Shown piece after piece: positions 9,887 through 22,600 of a stretch of 64,000 nt of DNA (within the stretch, counting starts at the first letter, position 1; each line of letters starts with the position of its first letter). A program made the translations under genes and the position numbers. The notes under the pieces were generated by a model that was given only the letters and a program-made list of their open reading frames with translations, searched no databases and was not told where the DNA came from. The stretch is from Darksidea phi (taxonomy: Eukaryota; Ascomycota; Dothideomycetes; Pleosporales; Lentitheciaceae), in contig JASJFT010000077.1 in the NCBI GenBank assembly GCA_030770425.1, forward strand, positions 62,001 to 126,000, written 5' to 3'.

Positions 9887-12127
9887 CTAAAAGGCAACAC
9901 CGACCGCCCCCGGACTAGGCAAAACCGCCAATCCTGCGCTTCTCCTCGCCATCGTCGCTCTTCTCCCACTCGTGCTCTCCACACTCCTGGCAGAAATTTC
10001 CATACCCCTCAACAACCCATAATTTGGACTTTGAGGCGGCTTCAAGCTTCTGGCACTCTTGCTACTCGCTACACTGCGCGCACTACCCAACGCGACTTCT
10101 ACTTGTATTTCTTTCTCCTTGGATAGATTGAGGGGCGCGGGGATGCGCCGGGTCTTGCCCTCGCCTTTGAGGATGTCGATGCGGGCGGGTGTTGGGGGCG
10201 TGGATTGAAGATCTGAGGTGGGGGAAATAGATCGTATTGACGAAGAGGAGAGGGAGGGAGTTGAGGGGCACGAAGAGACGAGGGTTACGGTGGCGGTTTC
10301 GGCGCTCGTTTGGCGCGTGTGCGTGATTGTTCTAGAGCCTGCTGTTGATGGACGCGACGTCGCCGGCATCGGGGGTTCGGCTTCGCATTGGTAGAAGGGC
10401 GATGCTGCGGTTTGGAGCTTAAAGGAGCGCAGACTTGAGGGTTTGGATGGAGCGTAGTTGGACTTGGTGGAGAAGGTCGCGGTGGAGAAGGTCGCGGTGG
10501 ACGGTGTTGTGGGGAGAGATCGCTTTAGCCAGGCACCGAGACGGTGGATTGAGTTTGTTGGTGTAGGGGACGGCGGTGTGATGGGGTTAGAGTCAAGAGG
10601 CCCGCTGAATGTGCGCGTGACCGGGACAAGCCGGAGCTTTGTTTGGCGCTCTTGGGGGGGCGTGGGCAGCTGTTTGCTAACAAATGGCTGTGAGAAGGCG
10701 GACCCGATGTCAGAGAGAGTCTCTGAGCGGACGGAGAGAATGCGGGATGGGGCGATGGCGGGAACGTGGGATGATGGCGAGACAGGAGGACGGTTGATGA
10801 ACGAGGGTTTTAGGTTTGCATTGCGGTACGCGTCTGCACGACGTTCCTCGACAATGGTGTTGAGTTCCCTTACTTCGTCATCGATATCCATTTTTGTTTT
10901 TCGTAGACTCGCTGGGCGGGACGGGGCTGTTTGCGAGCGCATTCGAGATGGTGAGAGGAGGCGGCTAGTTGCTGTCGATGTACCGGAAGTGTTTGAGCGC
11001 CGTAGTGAGCTTGTAGGGCTGAAGAGCGATTCAGAGCGACCTGTTGGCTCTTGGAGGATGAAAGGTGGCGTCTCTGATGGCGGTCTTGATTGCAGAGAAA
11101 CTTGACTTCGCACACTGCTACGCCGTGACGAAGAGCCGACCGCTTTCCGCGGGATAATGTACGATGGTGTTGCGGGATCGAATGTTGTAGAGTTGGTCCG
11201 AGAGTCTCTATTGCGTAACATGACTTGATCAGGCATCTTTAGCCCGGTCATCTCTTCCCACTCGGCGTCCAGAAAGTCTGGGAGCGGAGAGAGCCGGTTG
11301 TCTGGTAGGTAAATGGACAGCTCCAAAGGTCGGAAACTGCGTCGGCGACGAATAGGCATTGGAGCTTCATCGAGCATGCTTTGAATGCCTTCGGTCCCAT
11401 CAAAGCCATCCTCATGTCGAACATCCATGGGCCCACTAATTCTTGGCCTCATCCGTGAGTGCGACTTGCGCGGCCTCGTGAGCGTATACTGACTTGTTCG
11501 CGATGAGGCTCGAGCAGCCATGTCACGGCCGTTGGTGTACCATTGCGAGACATGGCTTTTCATCGACAGGCTCGTCGATGGCCGGGGTGGAATTGCTTCC
11601 GCTCGTGGTAGAGGAACTGTTTGCGGCTGATCGTAGCATATCTTCATATCGGATTCTCCTGAGATGATTGTTAGCAAGGGTATGTTGAGATAACGCCATG
11701 TGACGGGCGCAGATAAGCCATGCATTTATATTGCGTGATGCGGTGAAGCGATTATCCAGATTAAGGAGATAGAATAAGCGAAATAATGCAGCTCAACAAG
11801 AACGGAAACAACGTGTGAACATGGAACAGCGACGACCGCGAAGATGTCGCGATGTCTTTGTAGCCATGAAAGAGATAATCGACGTTCCCCTAAGCTGAGG
11901 TAGATGTTGATGTGTTGTTGTCGTGCTGAGCTTCATCTTTCGCCTCGCGACTTCGTGATATGGAATGACAGAAGGGAAGCCGGAGAGCAAAGGAAACAGG
12001 AGAGAAACAACGTACCTTGATCTCGCAACTGCACCCTTCCCTCATCTTCATCGATAGAATCCCTCTTGGACGCACAGCATCCGAAGTTCATGGCCAGCCA
12101 AGCTCCCTTTTTTTCGACGCCTTCCAT
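9887..12127 (-). CDS. Serine/proline-rich, mostly disordered protein of unknown function
   Basis: Exon 1 is 12016-12127 and exon 2 is 9887-11658. They are joined across a 357-bp intron (GTACGT donor, TGCTAAC branch, CAG acceptor), and the join keeps frame and gives 627 aa. The start at 12127 has A at -3; an internal Met at 12091 (MNFGCCASKRDS) is an alternative. I do not recognise the family. The N-terminus carries vicinal cysteines followed by a basic/acidic patch (FGCCASKRDSIDEDEG), which could be an S-acylation site. A conserved-looking block follows (MKICYDQPQTVPLPRAE; LSIYLPDNRLSPLPDF), and the remaining roughly 400 residues are Ser/Arg/Pro/Thr-rich with a short helical patch (DDEVRELNTIVEERR). 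The pattern suggests a membrane-tethered signalling or scaffold protein, which is inference only. The intron is longer than most others in this window. Confidence 0.7.
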
Positions 12128-13878
12128 TATGTCTTCAGCAGGTGACTTTTGAGTTCTCAAGTATGGCCCTCTCTTCCACAACGTATCCAACTCGTAATCG
12201 AAGAGAAAGAGAGAAAGAGAGAGTGGTAGGCACAAGCCAAGCGTATTATGAACAAAGGTAAAAATGCAACGGCGGAGCGGTCGCGTCAAGAAAGAAGTGA
12301 CAACAGCAACGACTCGCAGAGTCGTCTCGGTGTTGATCGGGGAAGAAAAGGAAGGGAGAGGAAGGGCAGCACGCACCAACACAAGTTCAAGTGCTATGTG
12401 CTGTACAATTAACGAGATAACTCCCGCAGGTCCGGCCACGGCAAGTCAACCTTCCAGTCCAAAGATCCAACCCTCAACCCACGCTCGACGGCACGCCATG
12501 ATAATATAACCACCCACATCCCCCACCAATCCCGACCAGTCACCACTGCTCGACCCCAGGCGCCAATAGAAATTGCAGTCCCCATCCATCGCTCGACTCT
12601 GGAGTGGAACGGCTCCGGACAGACGAGGATGTGGTGGTCGAACGAGGGGTGATGGACGTCTCATTGGTTGCATGGGCATGTAAGCGCCCGGTCGCCATGT
12701 AGAGCGGGAGCCAATGGATTGGCAATAGCGCTTGCTGGGCCAAACTGACAGGTGCGCCATGTGTGCTGCCGCTTGGCGCCGCATTTGACTGGACGAGGGC
12801 GTCTGGTGGGCTTTATTTGGGTCTTGCGCATCGTGGGAGCGGAGCGCTTGCGTTCGCACATGTTCGCTCTGAAGTATATTTAGCTGCGACGACGAGGCCG
12901 CGTCGCCGGGTTTGAAACCAAAGGGGCGACGATGCGCCCGATGGGATTTGTGTGAGGTATTCCTGGATTCTGGATACCCATCTGGGGCCTGCGAGGTACG
13001 GCAGTGTGCACATACGGCCATCCTCAAAGTTCCACATCCCCGCCGCTCCAACCTTTCATGCCACCTCAACAATCACTGCCAAATGCATTTCCACGCCGCC
13101 GTTAATCAACAACCAACCATGCATACCAAGTTCGACCGAATCAATGCGGCTCAACTCAACCGCATCAATTCACAACATGGCTGTTCGGTGTGATTGGCAT
13201 ACTTTGAGAAAACATGAAACGGACGGTTGTTCAGGTTGCATCCACGGTCCAGCCAATCGGCCGTCGACCGCGCCCTTTGCCCCGTCACACATATTCACAG
13301 CGACGCGGAACATGGACTTTGCTGGTGCCAACGAAGCGTTCCATATAATTCCAGATGCAGCAGTTCGACCGTTGAGCTACGCCACGCGAGGCTTCTTTCA
13401 TACCGTGCCAGGTGGACAACCACCGTTGGTTCTCTCCGCGGCGCGCGTTCGTTGGACGGCATGGAGCGAACAGCACGCGACATGCACATGTACCGCTGTC
13501 AATCATCTCTCCCCAGTATTGACGCGTCTGGCAGCTGTCTGATACCGGTACATTGATTCTAGGGAGTAAGATTCATTACCCCATCGGTATTCGACCAAAC
13601 GCCGCAGATATCCTCCTAGAGGAATAAGAATATCACCACTCGCGTCCGAAGCCACATGCAGCACAACACGATGACAAAACTCGCACGCATACCATTGCTC
13701 GGTATAGAACATGATTGCGAAAAGCGATCAACGTCCGGAGGATACATGATTGGACATTCCATCGCACATACCAGCGGAACGTTTCAAATCCGCAAAGCTT
13801 CCGTCAAAACCTCCGAAGCTGACTTGCGCGCAAGGCCACCTCAACGCCCTCTTTCGTCATCAGGCGCCCAGGCATCCT
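12128..13878. other. Intergenic region, no supportable gene
   Basis: This is the 5' flank of the serine-rich gene and the 3' flank of the OST-alpha gene. Overlapping frames exist on both strands (for example 12446-13072 minus and 12952-13542 plus), but none shows a recognisable motif or consistent splice structure. Nothing else is seen. Confidence 0.5.
12201..12223. repeat. GA-rich microsatellite
   Basis: An imperfect (GAGAAA/GA)n tract lies about 75 bp upstream of the serine-rich gene's start. On the minus strand it is a CT-rich tract, typical of fungal promoters and leaders. Confidence 0.7.
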
Positions 13879-16253
13879 TCATCGGTCATTCCATGCATTG
13901 TGCTCGTCTCTAAAGCTGCCGTATTGGGGACTCTTGTCGCGTTTCTGCTCGTCATCGTCACCGTATTCACGCTCCTCCCACTGTTCGGCGTCCTTGTTGA
14001 CGGGCGGAGCGCTATCTTCGCCTTCCTCACCTTCTTCTACCGTGAAGGGGTAGTCAAGATTATGCACCCGTTCGGGATTGTGTGGCTCTGGGTTGGTGGG
14101 GTCGAAGCCTTCGCGAACCGATTCTTCTTGGTCTTCTTGGGGGTATGTGTGTCTGTCCCCGAATTAGCACGTAACTTTACAGCGCAAACTAGCTATCTCC
14201 AACTGTGAGATATCGCGGCTTCCAGCTTGGACGCCAACTCATGAAAACCCTATCTATGAGTTTTGCTGGCTTTGTTTCCCCACGTGCAGGCCGCGTATAG
14301 CAAGGATTGTATGCAGAACTACTCACACAAAATGTTTGGGGTTCACCTCGTTCCAGCCAGACCCGCCCTCCTTTCGCGCTCTGACGCGCTCAATATCCTC
14401 TGCATCATGATCTTCCACGACCAGATCCACAAGCTGACTTTTGTCTGACTTTCCAGAACTGGAAGAGGACGAGGATTCTTGCCTCAAGAGCTTGCTCACT
14501 AGTGGAGATCGGGATTTGGAGCTAGATGGCTCCCCGCTGCTCGAATCGCTTCGGTGCTTGCCTTTGTCGGCAGCATCTTGAATTGCTTTAACCTTGCTCT
14601 TCCGCCTTTGCTTGTTGACTTTTGTGGGCTGTAGAAGGTGTCTATTGGTTCCTCCGGTAATAATTCGAGGATTTGAATATAGGTGGCTTTCACGTGTCGC
14701 GCGATGCGCTTCGATGACAGGATACTGTGACGGGGTTAAGTAAGTAAGCGAGTGAAGACAAATAAACCGTTTCAAACTCACATTCCAATCACCAAATTCC
14801 AACGCTCGTGCATTGTCGAACAACCGCTCGTCCTCTGGGCTCAGCTCTATCTCGTCATCGCTCTCAATGGCGCCATATCCCGAGGCATCTAGCGCACGAT
14901 GTGCGCCTGGACTCATGGTCCTTGCTCGACTCCCGGAGACTTTCGACAGCAAAGGTTCCTGTTCAGACTGACCCGGCTTTGGTATCCAGTATTTGCCCTT
15001 ACCTCCTCGCTCGTAGCGCATACCTTCTCTCATCCGGGCAGCCCTTGATGAGGAACCTTCATGTGCCATTACATTGTCGTTCGCGTCGAAATCGCGGTAT
15101 TCATAATTGCCCCTGCCAAATGTATCCTTGGTGTCTACAATGAGATCGCGGGGTCCAAAGGCATCGCGCAAAGCGTATTTGACAGGCATGCGGGCCGCCG
15201 AGATAGTGTCGTCGGCATAGTCATGCCACGAGAAAGCGTACCAATGAGCGAACGAGAAGAAGGGCATCTCGAAGCAGATGAGGGCATCTTGAATGGCAGC
15301 GGCGAGGTTGTCCGCGCTGTAGCCAGGGACAGTGTCTGGGATAGCGCCTAGCCAAACCAAGATGGAAAGGAAGAATCCTTGCCAGTATGAGGCAAAGATG
15401 ATGCCCTTAATACAAAGGAATTTTGGCATTGGTCGGAATGGCCGCAGGTCCTGCAACATACACACCCAGAACATGGCGAGCGCATATAAACTGATGGTAA
15501 TGCTCAAATTGTATATGATTCCGCTCCAGAGATAGCCAGAAGAGACTCCAATGTATCCTTCGTGGTAGGTGCGGGTTGCTTTCATGATGATGGCGGCAAC
15601 CGAGAGGATGGGCTTCACCCATGTGTATTGCAGAATGCCGCGCTTGATCAGAAGAAACGTATGAGGGTCCGAAATGTCCACTTTGGAGAAGACATGGTTC
15701 AGAGGCCAAAGATGCGACACGGGAGCGCGGCCAGTCATGAGGATAATGAGGGCGCGTTCGCCGCCAATGAAGTTGATCAATAGCTGGAAGAAGGTATAAA
15801 TGGTGAATGCCTAGCTTGTGTCAGCCGGTACTCGTCGATTACGGAAGTACTACGAACCTCGTAAACGTCTCGGAGAGGGCCTATCCAGAAGGCGGCTTGT
15901 ATGGATACCAAGCTCGCCCACGACGAGGCCGAGTATATTGGGACCATGAGCAAGATGCGTACCACATATCGCTGGAGAAGCGGTTTGCGATAGTTTTTCC
16001 TAGAGAGCGTAAATATCCCAGCACCGTGTTGGAAGGGTCGTCGCTTACGATTGTAACCACACAGCGCTGCGGCCTACGTCAGTGGTGGACAAGCTGCAGA
16101 TGGGAATGAAGCAACTGACACAAATGTAACTAGACTGGCAACGAGGGCTGCCACTCCGGCGACGATAATGACGGCGCTGGCAAAGCGGTCGCCAGTGCCA
16201 CCAGGACCTACGTCGGAGGTATCCCGCGGCCTGAGACGATTGCCTGGAGACAT
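13879..16253 (-). CDS. DUF300 / organic solute transporter alpha (OST-alpha, TMEM184-like) membrane protein
   Basis: Six exons on the minus strand give a continuous 664-aa frame: 16120-16253, 16049-16066, 15858-15999, 14782-15810, 14327-14724 and 13879-14152. The family is seven-TM Ost-alpha/DUF300; members act in solute transport or vacuolar membrane integrity. The first TM spans residues ~27-51 and crosses two introns (...LVTFVAVWLQSKNYRKPLLQRY...). Next comes the core with LLMVPIYSASSW, LLINFIGGERALI, FLLIKRGILQYTWVKP, IIFASYWQGFF, CFEMPFFSFAHWYAF and a long hydrophilic tail with Ser-rich and acidic segments. The tail's last exon (HTYPQEDQEESV to ...NAWNDR) is inferred from a GTGAGT donor at 14326 and a CAG acceptor at 14153. 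Without it the frame ends just inside that intron. Exon 2 is only 18 nt. The 57-nt intron 14725-14781 is in frame and stop-free. The gene shares a divergent promoter with CSF1. Confidence 0.85.
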
Positions 16254-16680
16254 GGCCGAGGTGGAGACGGCGGACTGCGGCGACAACAGAGGAGCAATAG
16301 CGGGCGCACCTCGAAAGCGACGAGAGGCAGCAACGTTGCCCAAAGAACGAACAGAATCAACAACACAGCGCCGTCATGGTGGCGATTTCCAGGTGCCAGT
16401 TTGGTGTCTCGTGCCAGCAGTCTGGCCGTCGTCAAGCTGTGGATAGAGAGCTTGGACCCGCACGCGTCATTAGCGCTACGGAGGGTTCACGAACGCCATG
16501 CATATGCACCCCATCCTCTCTCGTCTCTCGCATTCGACGACGAACGGCGAACCTCGATACCACCACCTCGCATACGACGGCCCAATTGCGCACCTTCCTC
16601 CCCGCTTCTCCAGGATGTGCGCATTCCCTCGCGGACCACCATGATCCGCATTTCGCGCTCACGATCAATCTGCTGCCGCC
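16254..16680. promoter_or_regulatory. Divergent promoter region, OST-alpha gene / CSF1
   Basis: 427 bp separate the two start codons (16253 minus, 16681 plus). No clear TATA box is seen. The CSF1-proximal part is C-rich on the plus strand, as expected for a fungal leader, and ends in GCCGCCATGG, a strong start context. Confidence 0.55.
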
Positions 16681-19600
16681 ATGGCCGGGTCAATTGTGTC
16701 GGAGCCCTTGTTGGCGCACACTGGCTTCAACTGGTACGTTGTGCCGCATTGGCAGTTCTGCGCGTGCTAACCGGGGCAGGGTGTTCCTGGTTGAGTTGTT
16801 GATTGCTAGTATCCTGTGAGTCGACCATTGTCGGTTCGAGCACCCCTCACTGACCGGTACAGTACCGTTTTCTTCCTCTTCTATTTCAACCGCCTGTTTG
16901 CGACCGTCGTATCATATGGAATCCGAGCATACACCTGGCGCGCATACCATGCCTACGTCGATATCCAAGCCTTGCAGATATCGCTTCTAGGGGGTCGCAT
17001 CTTCTTCAAGGACATACGGTACCATGGCCACAATGAGACGATATTGATCCATGGCGGATACATCACCTGGAACTACTGGTTACGCAGAGTGAGAGATGCT
17101 GAGGTGTTCTCCAACGAGCGACCTTCTGGCAATGAGACGCCCAGTACGCATGGCAGCCACACAGAAAGCCGGAGCAGGACCGTGGACAAGGCTGAGAAAG
17201 GCGGAAAGCAAACGGCCAAACGACTCCCATGCCGAATTTCCATCAAGATATCAGGCGTGGAGGCTTTCATGTACAATCGCAGTCCGGCCTATGATAGCAT
17301 AATCGAAGCGATCGAGCGTAAGTCCAGGGGCGCTGCTTCGCCGAATGGGTCACAGGAGAAAGAAGGAGGCGAGCGTGATGCGGATGGCTCGGCTAGGCCT
17401 TCGACAGATACGCGCGAAGACAACCAGAACAAACCGAAGGAGCCATCTGATCAGCAAGACACCGGGGTAGCGCGAGCTGAGACAAATCTATCCGCGACTT
17501 TCAATACTAGGAAAGACCCAATACCTTCTTTCTTACGACTGCTTCCTGTTTACATTGACTGCAACAAGGGCGCAATTGTGGTTGGCAATGAGCACACTCT
17601 GTCCGTCATAACTGCCCAGTTCGAGAAGGCAAGCGGTGAATTCGATGCATTGCCATGTGGGCCTTTAGATGTTTACCAGCAAGTCTTCAACTTTCAGTTT
17701 ACTCACCCTGTAGTGCATATGAAGCCGAATCCGGATTTCAAAGCTTCCCAGCTCGACTCCGCCGCGCGCTTGAAGCAAGAGGCTGAACAGGGTATGACAC
17801 AACAAGAAACGGACCAGGACGCCCAGGAGTCGAAAAGGCGCAAGAGGCCGATACTACGTATTCCGCATCTTCCGCGTCTTCCGCGTCTTCCGCGTCTTCC
17901 GCGTCTTCTCGGCTTGTTCTCCGAATCCACGGATTCCATCAACACTCATTCCAAAGCCAATATTGGCCGGAATAGCAGGGTGTTGAACCCTCAGTGGCAG
18001 TTCCCTGGCCAGGAGCGATGGAAAGGTCTTAGCCGTTACCTGGATGAGAATCAGAATGATGGCCATGGCGAATGGGACCCAGTCGAATACGCCAAAACGT
18101 CTCTTATCGTGGATTGCCCATGTGTCAACGTGAGCTTCTACTGGGACGTTCCCGGCCCAGTTCCAAGTGAGCTCGAGAACAGCATGCACATCGATCCGAT
18201 CCGCCCAGGAGACATCAATGGTAGCGCTCCGCCCGAGTATGGAATGGACATCCAGGTGTACGGAGGGGTTATCAATTACGGTCCGTGGGCTGATCGTCAT
18301 CGAGCGATCTTCCAATCCATATTCTTTCCTGGGGCGAACGTCGATGCCATTTCTGCCTCTCCTCTGAAGGCGGGTGATCTTCGAGTGTTATCGCTTTTCA
18401 AGCTTTTCCTAAGCATCGAGGAGGATACAGTCCTCCGCATCCCCGTCCGAGAGCCATCTAAAGATTGGAAATGGAAAGGAAAAGCGCGCACCTTAGCCGG
18501 TCACGACAAACAAGTCACAGACAAGTCGAAGGCAAAACCACGCGCACGAAGGAAATCCGTCAGAGGCAAGCAGCGGGATACTACGGCTTCTAGTCAGAAT
18601 GTACGACCTTTTGCCTGGATCGACGTCAAGATATCCGGTAACTCTTCTGTCAACTACGTAATGGATATGGTTGCTTCAAGCAAAAGATTCCAGAATAAAC
18701 TGGACGTTGACATTGTCAGCACGGAGATAACTACCAGTGTAAACCATGGCCTGCTTTGGCGCTCCGGGGCTATTGGGTTAGACTGCGACCTCTCGAACCC
18801 TATCAGCTGGAATAGTCTGAGGAAATGGGCGTTCAACATCTCATGTCGAGATCTTGAACTCTTCCTACTGAGGGACCATCTCTTCCTCCTGACGGATCTT
18901 GTGGCTGACTGGGGCTCAGGCCCGCCTTCCAACTATTTCACCTTCGTCCCGTTCCAGTATCTTCTGAACATCGACTTCAGTGATTTCAAGCTATATCTCA
19001 ATACGAACGACTCCAACATCATCAACAACCCGTCGGAGCTCGAAGAGAATAATTTTATTGTTCTGTACGGCCAGCGACTGCAGGGCGATGTCACTATACC
19101 CTTGGATAAGTTCAGGCCGCTCCAGAATGAGATAAAGTTCGACGTGCGAGGTCAGGACATGGGTCTTCAAGTCTCTATGTCATCGAAGAATACTTTGAAT
19201 ACTTTTGTCCCGAATAAAGACTTGGCGCAGTTGGGTAGTCTGATCTTGACCGGCAGTCATACATACATGACAGAAACCTCCAGTATGAACACGGACAGAC
19301 TGTTCATGGATATAAGTGGTGAGCAGCTCAATGTTGAGCTATACGGATGGCTCATTCACCATTTCATGAAGCTTAAAGACAACTATTTCGGGGACGACAT
19401 GCACTTCAGAACCCTCGAAGAGTTCCAGGGGCTTCCGAGCCAGAGCCTAGCAGCTGATGCAACAACCCCGAATGGACAGACTACGAAGCTCTCGAATGAC
19501 CTCGATGTCATACTTTGCATTTCAGTCGAGCAGGCGGGCGTACTATTGCCCACTAATCTCTATTCGGCCGACGAGAGTCTCCGTGCAGACCTACCATATG

Positions 19601-22600
19601 CATCCGCCGATTTGAGATTTACCAATTACTATATGGACTTGATGGTCAACTTCAGTCCCATCGGTCTTTCGCGTGGCACTTCAGTCACTAACCCTGGGCT
19701 GCAGCAGGACGCAGGTGGACAGACTGAAGTGTTTATAGAATCAATCGGAATTTTTGGGCACCGTCTTTTCGGTCTTCCTCCGACGGAACCAACTTATGTT
19801 TGCAACTGGGACTTCGATGTGGGTAAGATTTCTGGAGAGTGCACATCCGATTTCGTGGAGAAGGCTGCCGGGGCCATCCGTTCCTTTGCATTTACCCTAG
19901 ACGATGACGAGAATACTCTCCCGATTGCCGACCTTCCCGTCATCCACGATTCCACTTTCCTCAGATTGAAAACGCATGATGTTCACATCTGGCTCCATAT
20001 CGCTAAGGAGGTAGTACTAGTCAGTACTGGCCATGTCAAGCTAGACTTCAACGACCTCGCCGGTACCACGTTTTCTCAGCGCTTGAATGTTTGGATACCG
20101 AGCTTTGCTATTGGAGCTGTTGACGCTCGATCTGCCTCACGTCACAGAACCCGATTCGGCGCGAGACAAATGGTAGAGACTCATGCTTTCGTACAGACCG
20201 ATTTGACGCTCAATATGCTCAATCGGAAATTGGACTTCACCGAAAATCGCAACAAGCAGCAGGCCCACATACAGGTGCATGACCAAAGGACCAATCGCGC
20301 ACAATTCATGCTAAACGATTCTTCATCTTCATCGCTTCATGGGCAACCTAAGATGCAAGATACCCTTCGACCGCCGGCAATGCAGTATCCCGAAATTCCC
20401 CACCCAATTTTCCTGCTTCAGCCCAGCTCTGGGTCAAGCTCGTCCGCTGCATCGGGATACTCCACTGATCTAGCATCAGCTCGCGGGCGAACTTTGCATA
20501 CTTCCGTCTCTCCCTCTGTTTCCAGCGGTTCTTTGATGGGCAGTATACGATCCGTGTGCCAGCACCGGCCCAATGGTAAGAGGGCAAGTTCAAATAGAAG
20601 TGGAACTCTGCTAGGAAATTCATCGCCTCGGCGGGAGAGCACTGATCGATACTACACTCACTTTAGCGAGGACGAACGAGCGCGACGTAATCTACCACCA
20701 TCTTCTGTGGCGCTCTCCAGCTCACTCGCTGCCCCATACTTCCCATTGGACCTCATTGAACCCGACATGTCGGAAGTTCCGACATTTCCGACCATATCAT
20801 CTCGTATTGTGGACGATGGTGATGATGTTGTTGTCTTCAATGATGTATCCTCAAAGCATTTTGACGAATCTTTCGACCATACAAGTCTCCTTGTAGGCAC
20901 TGGGCCAGGTATACGACTTTACTGTACCCCTGAGTTTGTCCGTTGTATATCAAACTTAGTGGATATCCTCCAACCAAGTCAACCAGAGGATCTGCTAGAT
21001 GACTTCCAAATAAAAGTCATGACCAAAATTTTGGATCACCAAAAGCGTCGCGAAGGGAAGGGAAAGTCGATCGAGTTCAATGTCCGCGTTCCTTTTACGC
21101 ACATCCGGTTTCAGAACGAATTCACAACAAGCGGAGGGACTAATGCTGGCAAGGATCAATACGACATCATCTTCAATCATTTGAAGACGACGGCAAGGAT
21201 CAAAAGCTTCCCAGGAGAACGAGCGGGTGAGAACTCGGTATCACTGCACACAACCTTAGGCTCCCTTGGTTTGTCCGTTACGGAAAGGAGTCTTAGCGGC
21301 CCAACTGACGATGTTGCAATTCAGGCAGAAATGAGAGACTTGCTTGTTTGGGTGTTGAAGTCCAAGGCAACATCAATTAACGTCAAATTCAGAGCCTTTG
21401 AAACTGCTGCTGCAAGCAAGAAAGTGGAATATCTAGCATCGTTGATTCATCGAACTACACTCCTTGGGGAGGAGCTTGGTGCCGATTTCGCTAAGATTGA
21501 GGAGAGACATCAAAGTCGCTTGCGTTACCTAGCGTGGCACCTCACGAGCGTGCAAGAGCAGTTTCAAGACCCGGCCTTCTTGACCAAGGCTTCATATGCC
21601 CTTCGTGCAGTCAGAGACCATTTGCGCAGCCACGACTCTTGGAAAATCATCTCCCGATTCCGCTATATTTGGCAGAGCTTATCAGACAGCGAGAAAGCAA
21701 GAGCCCGCGACCTCTGTTCTCAGCCACACATTAGATGTCCCGAGGATGCCGAAGAGAAGATCATAGCCATGTGGGATCAGTGGCGTACTTGGGATCTAGC
21801 TCACGTGAAAAAAAGTTTGGCCATGAGAATGCTTTTCGGGTTGGCCCTAGGTCAAACAGAAGCATCTCTACCGGTGCCCCTCACTCTCGACATTCGATCT
21901 GCGGGCATCAAGCTAATTATTGATCCCGGCCCAAAACAGAGTGAGGCCGGGCTAAGGATCCTCGCTATTAATGTTGGTCTCATCCCCCCTCCGGAACCAA
22001 CAGGTCTCATGTTGGTAGGCAGTGAGGCCCCCAAACAATCCACGATCGTTCAGATCAATTCAAAGGAAAGTTCGGTACATGTACATTGGGAAATATGCGA
22101 ACTCATAGAGAACCTGCTCGGAATGTTCCAAAAAGAAAATCTCAAGCATTCGAAAGAACCCGCACCAGAATGCTTGCCTATGAAACAGAAACGAATCATC
22201 GACAGCAATCTACAAGTGGTTTATGTCACCGAGCAAGCTGAGCTTTCACTCGACACTATCAACCTTCAAAGCATTTTGACAGGCCGGCGCTTTCGATTAT
22301 CTATTGTGAGGGCGGACGATCGAGCGTCAGGAGTAGGGCAGACAACGACTGTGCACGTTCATCTAGATCAGACCGGGATGCAACTGCTCTCTCGATCGCG
22401 CCTAATACTCAAATCACATTTCGACCAACCAAGCATCTACATCGCTTATCATGAGCATGGCAACGGCGGCTCTATTCCTGATGAGATAAAAGTGGCCGGC
22501 GCGAGTCGTATGATTAAGTTTTGGGTCGAAGAAGATATCCTTGGTCTCATCGAAATTGCAGATTCGGTACTCCGGGATGAAGTCGCGTACTTCTACGAGC

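Noticed and set aside
12446..13542. Overlapping 150-200-codon frames upstream of the serine-rich gene
   Set aside because: Both strands are open over the same stretch, with no motif, signal peptide or coherent splice sites.
16831..16850. GGTTCGAGC string resembling a tRNA B-box
   Set aside because: It lies in the second CSF1 intron (47 bp), too short for a tRNA, and no A-box is present.
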